Of a DNA stretch of 11,559 bases, positions 1 through 7,305 are shown one piece after another. The notes under the pieces were generated by a model. It was not told the origin of the DNA and made no database searches. It was given only the letters and a program-made list of their open reading frames with translations. How positions within the stretch are numbered: position 1 is the stretch's first letter; each line of letters opens with the position of its first letter. The stretch is from Euperipatoides rowelli (lineage: Eukaryota; Onychophora; Udeonychophora; Euonychophora; Peripatopsidae). Location: NCBI GenBank assembly GCA_003024985.2, contig PXIH01S0009069.1; one strand, given 5' to 3'. Position numbers and translations under genes: made by a program.

Positions 1-58
1 TTACTTTATTTGTGCTATTTAAACCCTTAACGTTAACACTTACAACTCTTATTCTCAT
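1..58 (-). CDS. 5' end of LINE C ORF2 (endonuclease N-terminus), cut by window edge
   Basis: Reading leftwards from the ATG at 58-56, the frame stays open to the window edge and begins MRIRVVSVNVKGL, followed by NSTNKV. The pattern 'hydrophobic strand, then N-x-x-GL-N, then K' is the usual start of the AP-like endonuclease domain of L1/Tx1-type ORF2 proteins. In these the Asn helps bind the catalytic metal and the enzyme nicks target DNA for reverse transcription. The ATG lies 34 bases past the ORF1 stop (95-93) in another frame, as expected for a two-ORF LINE. Only about 19 residues are visible, so whether the rest of ORF2 survives cannot be judged. The identification rests on this motif together with the ORF1 context; a chance match is possible but unlikely. 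Confidence 0.55.
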   Translation of the reverse strand, partial: MRIRVVSVNVKGLNSTNKV

Positions 59-92
59 TTGTTGTAGCCAACAGGAAAACAAACCAAAACAG

Positions 93-1208
93 TTATTTAG
101 TTTTAAGATGCTTGGCAGTTGTGTCCACTTCACTCACATCATCTTCATCACCATTAGCACTCTTACTAAACATACCAATATTTCCTTCACCTCCATTTTT
201 ATTTTCAGATAAGCCAGCATTCAAAACCAATTTTTTTCCATCATTATTATTTGCACTATTACCAACATCGGAACTACTATCCATGTATTCACTATCACCA
301 CCGTCATCATTGTCCGCCTTCATTTTACCCCTATTTTGCTCATACCATTCATTCAAATAAGACTGATTTAATTTAAGACGCCCGGCATATGTCAAAATAC
401 ATTTATGTTCCGCATCCACCATTCTTCTGCATCCGGCACAAAATTTCATAACACACGACTTAGCAAAATGATCTTCCGCTCCACATCGGAAACATATTGG
501 GCCCTTCCCCTTTATTTTTAACACACTTTTAATGTTATTACGTTCAAACACAGTCGGGACATCTTTTTTTGTATAACCCTTATTCAGTTTAATTGAAAAC
601 TTTACCGGTGCAGTCTCCAATTAATTACCACCCGGAAGAACAATTTTTTTACATTCAATATCACTAACTTGCCCAATTTCATTGAGAAATTCCACTACTT
701 CATTTTCAACGATATGAAGAGGCACATTACCGATTGTAACCGTCAAATTCGTTTTTATGTGTTTTATCTTCAAGAAATATAATATTCGACTCTTCCAACG
801 TTACACACCTTTCCTTAAATTCATCCATAGCATCAAACGAATCAAATTTAATAAAATGAAACTTAGGGTTAACCAACACAAAATATTGAGAAAGTTTATT
901 TATAATGTTCAAACTAATACACAACTTTATAATAGACTCCGTACTTACCTTCGTAAGTTCACCATCTTTCCATGTCGTCATTATAAGGGCCTTGTCTACT
1001 ATCATATCACCAAGGGAATTTCCCAAAACACAAATTTCTTGTTCCTTCGTATATTTGCTTCATCCCAATTTCTTGAAAAAGGTAATTCACTACCTTGTAA
1101 AATTTCAACATTATTAATTCCATACATTAATTGTGCCTTATAGTCAACAAGCTTAATTCCTCTAAACGCCATTTCAAAAAACAACTGCAGCAAAGCGCTC
1201 CAACGCAA
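93..1208 (-). pseudogene. LINE C ORF1: gag-like RNA-binding protein with zinc knuckles, frameshifted
   Basis: This is a gag-like ORF1 of a non-LTR retrotransposon, which would package the element's RNA. It reads in three pieces. 1208-~1025 contains MAFRGIKLVDYKAQL, with a likely true start at the second Met (~1172). A frameshift near 1025 leads into 1026-727. A second shift near 735 leads into a frame with an RRM-like segment (TVTIGNVPLHI, then EVVEFLNEIGQV), broken by a TAA at 623-621. The last piece, 620-93, is open for 175 codons. It carries a canonical knuckle CFRCGAEDHFAKSC (CX2CX4HX4C, residues 43-56) and a second, atypical one CAGCRRMVDAEHKC (residues 61-74), then an acidic Asp/Ser/Asn-rich tail ending KHLKTK. 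RRM plus CCHC followed closely by an endonuclease ORF points to the L1/Tx1 group. At least two frameshifts and one stop make it a pseudogene, although the 3' half is well preserved. A ZCCHC3-like host gene is less likely given the adjoining ORF2 start. Confidence 0.8.
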
Positions 1209-1660
1209 TGCACATGCAAATATATTTAAATTATATGTAAAGCCAAAACACGATGTTCACCTCAAGAAAGCCAAACACCGAATCCATGCTTGGTTATATT
1301 TTCAGAGATTTATTCTATATTATATAGCCTACTATTAATCTTTTTACTATGTCACAAACCACTCTTAGGCAAATTTGGGGCTTAACAATACTGCATCTTG
1401 GATTCTAAAGAATGTTCTTGGTATGTATTATTTATTTCATTGGTGTTTTAACTTTTTCTTTTCTTTCCTTTTTTTTTTATTACTAATGATGTTTAGGCTA
1501 TTAGTGTTTTTGTGTGATGTATATACATAACTTTTAGTTATTAACTAATCTAGTTCTTGTGTTACCTTTTAATTAAGCCAACTTGTTTGAGTAATTTTAT
1601 TTTGTATATATTTCATTTTTTATAACCTAAAAAAAATCTTTAATTACATATACAGTATAT
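1209..1660. other. AT-rich non-coding DNA upstream of LINE C ORF1
   Basis: The part next to 1208 (to perhaps 1290) may be the 5' UTR of LINE C, since it has slightly more mixed composition. I could not find the element's 5' boundary or a target duplication. From about 1430 the sequence is T-rich with a pyrimidine run near 1452-1480. No coding or RNA gene is visible. Confidence 0.4.
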
Positions 1661-1674
1661 ATTTTTTAATTTAT

Positions 1675-1850
1675 CCAAAAGTTTTGGCTTCTGGATATTC
1701 CAAACTTCCAGGACAAAATTTCTCAACTTTCAGACTCTCAGCCAAAGTTGGAGGGGAAATCCCCNCCCCCCCCCCCCTTATCGATGCCTGTGCATTAATA
1801 ACAAATAAATGTTTATTTCTTTGCTCAGCAAAATTTTGAAAATTTGCTGA
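1675..1850. repeat. GC-richer patch with long C-run and two palindromes, probable repeat fragment
   Basis: Within very AT-rich DNA, 1680-1790 has much more mixed composition and ends in a run of 16 C plus one N (1761-1777, N at 1765). It is preceded by GAGGGGAAAT, so a G4/C-run fold-back is possible. CCAAAAGTTTTGG at 1675-1687 is palindromic. To the right lie AAATAAATGTTTATTT (1803-1818) and a near-perfect hairpin, TCAGCAAA at 1825 paired with TTTGCTGA at 1843-1850. A minus-strand reading of 60 codons crosses the N and the C-run and matches nothing I know, so I do not call it a gene. The patch may be the remnant of a short repeat family; no flanking inverted repeats or target duplication were found. 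Confidence 0.35.
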
Positions 1851-2924
1851 CATTTATATTTTTGCATCCATACAGACAAAATATATACTTTACAAATAAG
1901 CTGAACATTAATTTGCCTCTTCTTTTATTAAAAAAGTCCCTACGAACAAAAAATTATCAATCCTCCTTCCAAATCCACAGAGATTTTAATAATAATACAC
2001 CAACAATAAAATTAAAATTCAAAATTTGTTTGAAAGCTTGTTATGACGTCTATTATTTTACATTATACAGTAAATTAAGTGATGCGTTAAAGATTTAGAA
2101 AAAAAATAATCAATAGCATTAATAATTATTGCTTTAGTTTTATTTAAGATAAGTATTCATTATAATTTACTTAAAAATTTTGATTGCCAATTTCAGTAAC
2201 TATTTTTAGATAAATTTCTTTTGAAAGAGAAGATAACTCGTGCAATATGGGAAACAATTATTAAGATTCTAAAATGTAGTCTATAAGCGAATTAAACTTT
2301 CTACTATATTATCTCATTATTTATTCTAAGTAATGACTACTTATTTTTTTTCTCTCTCCGTTAATGGCACTTATTGTTCCGTCTTTCAAGGTAATCAGTT
2401 TGAATCTCCTTTTCTTCTGACTTGTTAACGAATAGAAAGTAAAATTTCAGGAAATGGAGTTGACCAAGTTTGCCCCATCCATAGTTAGACAATCTACTGT
2501 ATTAGAATATTAACATCCTGCGTTTGAATTTAAAAATTCATTTGAACATTTCTTGACATTTTGGATGATAATTGGCAGAGAAAATTTCTGTATAATTCTT
2601 GAACAAAGCAATGTTATCTCATTTATAGGTTGTTGATGATAAAGGCCTTCGTAGGAAAGTGCACGTAGTCGCTGTGAAGTTAAGGAAGCGTCTGTAAAAG
2701 CTAAATGCGTCATCCAGCCCCCTTCCCTATAAATAGGCAATGATTTTAAACATATAAATAATAAGAGATGGTTGAAGAAAAAGCGCAACTTTTCAGATTC
2801 GAAAATTAAAGAAAATAGCTATAATTTATTTAGAATACAATTAATTCAAAGCGTAAAAGTCACGCAGTAAACNTAATCATTTTTACATTAATTGTTTGTT
2901 TACTAGACTACACTAACCTAGATA
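1851..2924. other. AT-rich non-coding spacer
   Basis: Mostly simple AT-rich DNA. A less AT-rich stretch around 2635-2735 is covered by a 92-codon minus-strand frame (2788-2510). Its product has no motif I recognise and starts within a hydrophobic low-complexity segment, so it is not called as a gene. An undetermined base lies at 2873. No RNA gene, inverted repeat pair or transposon terminus was found. Confidence 0.5.
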
Positions 2925-2963
2925 TTTTATTTATTTACTTATTTAGCCTATTCATTAGTTATT

Positions 2964-2971
2964 CATTAGCA
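2964..2971. repeat. Left target-site duplication of hAT element 1
   Basis: CATTAGCA lies directly before the left terminus CAGAGGTG. It is identical to the 8 bases after the right terminus (3785-3792). Eight bases is the duplication size made by hAT transposases. Confidence 0.9.
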
Positions 2972-2987
2972 CAGAGGTGCTCAAACT
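2972..2987 (+). repeat. Left terminal inverted repeat of hAT element 1
   Basis: CAGAGGTGCTCAAACT pairs with the complement of 3769-3784 with two mismatches (positions 10 and 15). Further inward the similarity drops, although both arms contain GCCCCCC-type runs. Confidence 0.88.
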
Positions 2988-3120
2988 TTTTAACTCAGGC
3001 CCCCCTTTATATGGTTTCATTTTCTGAGCCCCCCCCCCCCCCACATACACACATTTTTTTAAAATAAACATTTATTACTAAAAGTAACACATATAAAAAT
3101 TAAATAAAAAAAAAAAAAAA

Positions 3121-3305
3121 CATATTTGAGATATTCTTCATCATATTTTCTTATTTTGTGCCATTACAAATGGCTCATTTTTTCTTTTGAGATTTTGCTC
3201 TTCTGTCTGTATATTTTGCGAAGATCTAGGTGGATCCGCTTTGTTAGTTTCTTCTGAAGAAGTAGATGCTGCTTTATGTTTAGACTTTAAAATCCACTTA
3301 TCCAT
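3121..3305 (-). pseudogene. N-terminal fragment of a hAT (ZBED5/SCAND3-type) transposase
   Basis: From the ATG at 3305-3303 a 54-codon frame runs to a TGA at 3143-3141. It opens MDKWILKSK, followed by a Ser/Thr/Glu-rich stretch and a basic QNLKRKN. One frame over, the bases around 3149-3121 encode KYDEEYLKY. In the ZBED5/SCAND3/FAM200-type branch of hAT transposases, a short 'MDKWL'-like start, a low-complexity linker and then a basic 'K/R-KYDEEYL-K-Y' motif form the typical N-terminus, so the frame was probably continuous once and a small indel broke it. The BED-related and RNase H-like catalytic parts are absent because the fragment ends at a T-run. No functional product is possible. That assignment relies on my memory of the family motif. 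Confidence 0.75.
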
Positions 3306-3768
3306 TTTGCAGGGGATTCAAGTTTAATTTCTTAATGTGAATAAATTATTATTTTTTTTTTTTTTTAAAAAAAAAGTCATTTCAAAAATATTTCACACAT
3401 TCAACTCGTAAGCTTATCGATAACTGAATAAAGTTTTATTGGTTATTTCTAGTTAGTCACGCCTCTGTGTAAAGTAGGAAAGTTCATGATTAGCCAACAG
3501 CCTGTAAATCGGCGTTGGCATGCCGGCCAACTTTCGCCACTTCTTTTTATTTATTATTTGAATGACGGTCTAAAGCTTCTATTTTTTTTTTTAAAGAAAA
3601 TACTTTTTTTAGACAAAAAATATTTACGAAAATGAACATGTGCAGTTATAGAACAAAACAAAAAGGCACTCGGAGCAAAAGAAATTCTAAATCAAAACAT
3701 TTTTATTTACATTTATTTAGCGCCCCCCTAATAATTCTTCACTCCCCCCCCAGGGGGGCATGCCACAC
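3306..3768 (-). other. Leader region of hAT element 1
   Basis: This is the 5' side of the transposase fragment on the minus strand. It holds a more GC-balanced block at about 3440-3545, including CGGCGTTGGCATGCCGGCC around 3511-3529, and several long T- and A-runs (3351-3375, 3581-3592). An ATTGG/CCAAT box occurs near 3438-3442. This is the likely promoter and 5' UTR of the parent element; no definite TATA box or start site could be fixed. Confidence 0.4.
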
Positions 3769-3784
3769 ACTTTGTGCACCTCTG
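3769..3784 (-). repeat. Right terminal inverted repeat of hAT element 1
   Basis: On the minus strand this reads CAGAGGTGCACAAAGT, matching 14 of 16 bases of the left terminus at 2972. Confidence 0.88.
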
Positions 3785-3792
3785 CATTAGCA
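3785..3792. repeat. Right target-site duplication of hAT element 1
   Basis: CATTAGCA, an exact copy of 2964-2971. It immediately follows the right terminus CACCTCTG. Confidence 0.9.
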
Positions 3793-3989
3793 GGACTCAC
3801 ACTTGTGGACTTCCAGGTGTTTGTCAAAAATACATCAAATAACCATAATTAAAAACCAAACAATAATACAAATACATAAAACTATTAAAAGTCAAAATAA
3901 GTTATTTCATTTAAAATTACCCCCCCCCCCCCAAAAAAAAAAATAATAAAATCAAATACATAATTGGACTAATCTACAGATCATGTAAG
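3793..3989 (-). other. Proximal 3' UTR of LINE A, with a C13-A11 tract
   Basis: Minus-strand sequence between the C-terminal coding trace of LINE A and the hAT insertion. It contains a striking homopolymer pair on the plus strand, 13 C (3920-3932) directly followed by 11 A (3933-3943). The rest is AT-rich. It continues on the other side of the hAT (2963 to about 2925) into the TAAA-type tail, which is why both sides are assigned to one element. Confidence 0.55.
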
Positions 3990-4440
3990 TAGCCTACTTA
4001 TTTTTATTATTTTTAAATTCTAAACTCTTTTGGAATCTTAGCCCTCTGGGCAGTTGGTTTTAATATCCTAGACCCCTTTTTCTAAAAGAATCAGTACCAA
4101 AATTCTTTTAATAATAATTTACACTTAAGCCATGAACTGTATCCAATCTAGCATTTAAAGCATAAGTAATGAGTAGGCCTATATAGTAATGGTATTAGCA
4201 AACTTCTAAAATAAGTAGGCGCTCCACACATAACACTTCCCATAAAAGAGTATAAAAATGCTGTCTTAATTTTTTCATTGACAACAAACCCAATTTAGCA
4301 ACTGTCTACTTTCTCCTGATCTATGTGTTATAAATCATGCCTCTGACAATATGTTTCCACACTCCATCTATGTCACAATAGATTAGTCTTGGGAAAATAT
4401 GAGTTTCAAAAATCATTTTCAACAGCCCCCCATTGGCATG
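3990..4440 (-). pseudogene. LINE A ORF2 C-terminal region
   Basis: Minus-strand fragments in several frames reproduce the usual C-terminus of Jockey/CR1-type polyproteins. Around 4410-4340 is HIFPRLIYC...GVWK, equivalent to the 'Y...L-x-YC..vW' block after the reverse transcriptase. Near 4290 is VAKLGLLSMKKLRQ. At 4100-4000 FGTDSFRKRGLGY, a stop in place of the usual Trp, then NQLPRGLR and a final F-K reproduces the classic 'S-F...G...WN-LP...F-K' ending. The stop TAA in the Trp position and the frame changes show decay. The function of this region in LINEs is poorly known; it follows the thumb and is thought to help with RNA or DNA handling. Confidence 0.7.
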
Positions 4441-4469
4441 AGGTTTCTTAATCTTAATATCTTAAAGCT

Positions 4470-5830
4470 CATAGATAACAATTTTATCTATATGATATTT
4501 CAATGTCAATTTATTATCAATCAATATTCCCAAAATTTGTATAGGCTACATTTGGTTAAAGCTATATTTTGACCATGGATTCTTCACTGATCCAAATTTT
4601 CATTTTCCTTGACTTGTTCCCATTACCATCCACAGTGACTTTATTGGATTTATCATTAGCTCATTACTTGACATCCAGTTTTAAATTATTTACAACCTGT
4701 AGCAAATGATCAATAAATATGTTAAAAATGAGTGGTCCCAGAACCAAACCTTGGGGTACTTCAACTGTGGAAGAGAAAAATTGAGATATTATGTCATTAA
4801 GAGCAACACATTGATAGCATTCATATAAATAGTTTATAAACCAATGTATTTTCATTGGAATAAAAGCCAATTTTTTTTTAACCTCTTAAACATGACACTG
4901 TGAGGCAGACAGTTAAAGACCTTAGTCATGTCCAACACCACCACTCCTGTAACTTTTCCCCCATTGGCTCATGGCTGACACTTTCCTATCATTAAACAGG
5001 CAAAAGTGGAGTTATTTTTTAAACCCACATTGCAATTTTGAAAGCAATGAGATCTTTTGCAAGTATATCATCATTTGGCTGTGAACTAGTATCTCCAGAA
5101 TCTTCCCCATTACTGGAAGCACAGAAATGGATCTATAATTTGTACAATTAATACCTCACCACCTTTGAAAATGAAAGTAATTTTTATCATCTTTCACCTT
5201 TGCCTGGGAATCTTCCTTCTGTCAAAGAACAATTAAAGATGTATGCCATCACCTCCTTAATCACTAAGAAAGACAATTTCAAAATCCTTTCACCTATTCC
5301 ATCTATGCTTTGATGTATTATCAGGAATATTTCTTTAAGATCTCTCATTAGAACTGGACTTAATTCATAACTGTTTGTTCTTTCAAACATTGATTTTCTT
5401 TATTTCCAATCCAATCCCATTACTGGAGTTTGATTTATTATGTAGGCTATATATTCGACCCACCATAACAAAAAATTAATTCAATTCATCAGCTGTTAAT
5501 TTACCTGTTTTTACAGGTATTTGATTAGGCCCTTTTCTAATTTACCTAGCAATTCATTTGTATTTTTCCAAATATCTTATTTTACCTCTACTCTTCTGTA
5601 TTTGTTTTTGTAGTATATACTTTTCTCTAATCTTATTGTGTAAGTGATGGTATATAATTTTCAAGTTTTTGCATCTGCTCAAAATTACTAAGTTTCCATA
5701 TTCTAGGGTGAAAAACAATATTTTTTTTATTATCATTTATTAAGTTTTTAAGGTCATTGCTTATCCAAGGTGTGTATTTATGCTGTTTTATTTTTGATAA
5801 TCTTCTTAGGTGCATGTGTATCCAAAGTTG
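4470..5830 (-). pseudogene. LINE A ORF2 linker and reverse transcriptase, lacking the YADD box
   Basis: The reverse transcriptase would copy the element's RNA at a nicked target. In order on the minus strand: linker DTHAPKK (about 5825-5805) and, in another frame, PWISNDLKNLI (from 5770); IFNCSLTEGRFP (5240-5205); NYRSISVLPVMGKILE (5140-5093), matching 'NYRPISvLp..sKilE'; QCGFKK near 5035; motif A VVVLDMTKVFN (4944-4912), with the catalytic Asp at 4932-4930 kept and the usual FD changed to FN; motif B VEVPQGLVLGPLIFNIF (from about 4765); then FIDHLLQVVNNLK running directly into a W...NELMINPIK segment (to 4639) and LGILIDNKLT near 4520. The ~30-40 residues holding the YADD box that normally lie between FIDHLL and that Trp are missing, so polymerase activity is impossible. 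At least four frame changes and stops occur. Confidence 0.85.
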
Positions 5831-5989
5831 ATATTAGTGGTTCATTTAACAAATTTACCGTGTCATCTAAGTCACCAAGTAACACTGTATCGTGCAATGA
5901 TTGTCTTTTAGATCTCATATAGAACACTGATCTGTAAAGTTTCTATAAGATCTAACAATTTTTACTCTTGTTTCCTTTTTTGTAGATTT

Positions 5990-6600
5990 TTTATTTAAGG
6001 AAAATAAATATTTCATGATCACTATAACTGGGTAGTATCCCTAAAATAGTGAATCCCTCAATGTGTTAATCCATATTATGGTACAAGCAAGAATGGCTCT
6101 GGAACTCTAGTTGAATCAGAGAATAACTATAGAACATTTTTTTCTTGAAATCCATGTTAAAGTCTCCCAGAATGATCACATCTGCTGTTAAGGAATGCAA
6201 ATGGTTTAACTCTCTTTCAAAATCTTCAAAGTTCTCCTATAATTCAAATGTGGTGATCAGTAAATCAGTCCAACAAATTGGCTTACCCAAGCTATGGCAT
6301 AGTTTATCCAGATTTACTCAAAATTTGCACATTCAGAAGACATTGCCACAATTTCACATACCAACAAATCACTCCTCTTTCTCATGTGTTATTGCTGTAT
6401 CTTCGTGTTACTGCTGTCTCTCGACACATTGAGTAACCCTCTATCTCCAGGAAATTATCTCCAATAGTTTCATTTAACCATGTTTCAGTCAATCCAATAT
6501 AACCAGGGGCAAATTAACTGTAGAAATATTCAGATTTCACCAAACTACAAATGTTAGCTCAACAAACAACTATGTCTCCAGAGGCTTTCAGCATTATGTT
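5990..6600 (-). pseudogene. LINE A ORF2 AP-like endonuclease domain
   Basis: This is the target-nicking endonuclease of the exonuclease-endonuclease-phosphatase fold. Its landmarks appear in order on the minus strand: ANICSL (6558-6541), corresponding to 'NIRSL'; GLTETWLN (6495-6472), containing the catalytic Glu; IEGYSMCRE (about 6445-6418), matching 'I.GY...R'; a degraded GGGV-type block ERGVICWYVK near 6375; LGDFNMDF (GDFN at 6167-6156), with the Asp and Asn of the active site; and LPSYSDHEIF (SDH at 6023-6015), with the terminal His. The first blocks share one frame interrupted by TGA and TAA; GDFN and SDH lie in another frame. The catalytic residues are therefore preserved but the domain is split. 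Order and spacing are those of Jockey/CR1-type LINEs. Confidence 0.85.
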
Positions 6601-6668
6601 TACTTTTGGGGTGTTATTTTTACTAATATTTACACCCAAATGCCTATCAACATCAGTATTATTGAGCT

Positions 6669-6791
6669 TTAATCCCTGTACCAAACCCTATCTGGTAGAG
6701 TGTTAAATAAGCACATTGTACATACATAATCAAATTCATTACTCATCCCAATATAATTTGCATATCTTTCAGGAGAAACCCTACCACAGTA
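6669..6791 (-). pseudogene. Possible PHD-finger remnant at the LINE A N-terminus
   Basis: A 40-codon minus-strand stretch runs from YCGRVSPERY (Cys at 6788-6786) through YIGMSNEFDYVCTMC (last two Cys at 6722-6720 and 6713-6711) to LFNTLPD and a TAA at 6671-6669. The last half resembles the end of the PHD-type zinc finger found before the endonuclease in some invertebrate CR1-like LINEs: 'W-H-x-x-C-x-G-(M/L)-S...F-x-x-C-x-x-C...LPF'. The expected His and one Cys of the finger are replaced, so it could not bind zinc normally. The upstream half of a PHD finger is not recognisable. Assignment rests on this ending and its position directly before the endonuclease. Confidence 0.4.
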
Positions 6792-6850
6792 TATTATGCT
6801 CCAGAAAAACAATTTCCACAACTAATGGCTCAATGATTTGATGCCGCTGG

Positions 6851-7195
6851 TCTCTCACAAAATGTACATGGATATTTTATGGACATTGTTCAGTTTAGTC
6901 AATATTTTATGTTGTGTCTTTATTACTTAAAAAAAATGGCTGCTAATCGTTTCTCATAGTTTTTAAGATAAACAAATTTATAAATTTGATATTATTGCCA
7001 ATTTAACAATGAGTTATACAGTAATTTAACTAAATTATAGAAGAAAATCATTGAACGTTTTTCTGCAAATTGATTGAAAACATTCTTTTATTCTTTGCCG
7101 CCAACAAATACCTTTTTGGACCACATCAAACACATATTATATTATAAGTTATAGATTTTATATTAGCATATTATTAAGAAAGGATACAAAGTAAT
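6851..7195. other. AT-rich spacer between two LINEs
   Basis: No coding frame, terminal repeat or RNA feature is visible. Parts may be 5' UTR of LINE A or 3' flank of LINE B. Confidence 0.45.
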
Positions 7196-7305
7196 GTTTA
7201 TTTTATTATTATTGCATTTTATTAATAGAATGAAAGTATGCTAGCACCTGAAAAGTATATGAAGACTATTTAATTGAATATCCATTATAAAATATAAATA
7301 AGTAA

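Larger units (their letters stand above)
2972..3784 (-). mobile_element. hAT element 1: 813-bp non-autonomous deletion derivative
   Basis: The element begins CAGAGGTGCTCAAACT and ends, read from the other strand, CAGAGGTGCACAAAGT; 14 of 16 bases agree. The CAGAGGTGC start and the perfect 8-bp flanking duplication CATTAGCA are hallmarks of the hAT superfamily. Just inside both ends are C/G-rich stretches (C7 and C13 at left, G6 and C8 at right). On the minus strand a leader of about 480 bases precedes a transposase N-terminal fragment (3305-3121) that stops at a 15-base T-run (A15 on the plus strand, 3106-3120). The element is therefore an internal deletion derivative of a once complete hAT, not a random MITE. 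It could move only with a transposase supplied elsewhere. It sits in the 3' UTR of LINE A and so is younger than that insertion. Confidence 0.92.
2925..6850 (-). mobile_element. LINE A: decayed Jockey/CR1-type non-LTR retrotransposon, interrupted by a hAT element
   Basis: Read on the minus strand, this region gives in order a possible PHD-finger tail, an AP-like endonuclease, a linker with a PWIS motif, a reverse transcriptase, a C-terminal region ending in an S-F-...-NQLP...F-K motif, a 3' UTR, and a TAAA-type tail at about 2925-2946 (on the minus strand AAATAAGTAAATAAATAAAA). Domain order and motifs match single-copy LINEs of the Jockey/CR1 assemblage; I cannot place the clade more closely. 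Without the 813-bp hAT insertion and one 8-bp repeat the copy is about 3.1 kb, so it is long and perhaps near full length. The 5' boundary is uncertain (6800-6900). Many frameshifts and stops, plus loss of the YADD segment, show that it is dead. The 3' boundary rests on the tail only. Confidence 0.8.

Noticed and set aside
112-360. 82-codon plus-strand frame with Ser/Pro-rich product
   Set aside because: It is the antisense of the acidic tail of LINE C ORF1, whose zinc knuckles and neighbouring ORF2 start fix the minus strand as coding.
757-1143. 128-codon plus-strand frame
   Set aside because: It overlaps LINE C ORF1 in antisense and has no domain features.
93-1208. Endogenous retrovirus gag
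   Set aside because: CCHC knuckles alone would allow it, but no long terminal repeats, protease or integrase are seen and an AP-endonuclease start follows, which fits a LINE.
1671-1853. 60-codon minus-strand frame across the C-run
   Set aside because: It depends on an undetermined base and a homopolymer of doubtful length, and its product matches nothing I know.
1844-2098. 84-codon plus-strand frame
   Set aside because: Low-complexity AT-rich sequence; Leu/Lys/Ile/Asn-rich product without motifs.
2510-2788. 92-codon minus-strand frame
   Set aside because: The central part has more balanced composition, but no motif, splice pattern or neighbouring gene supports it. Noted under the spacer entry only.
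6145-6432. 95-codon plus-strand frame
   Set aside because: It is the antisense of the LINE A endonuclease, whose GLTETWLN and GDFN motifs are on the minus strand.
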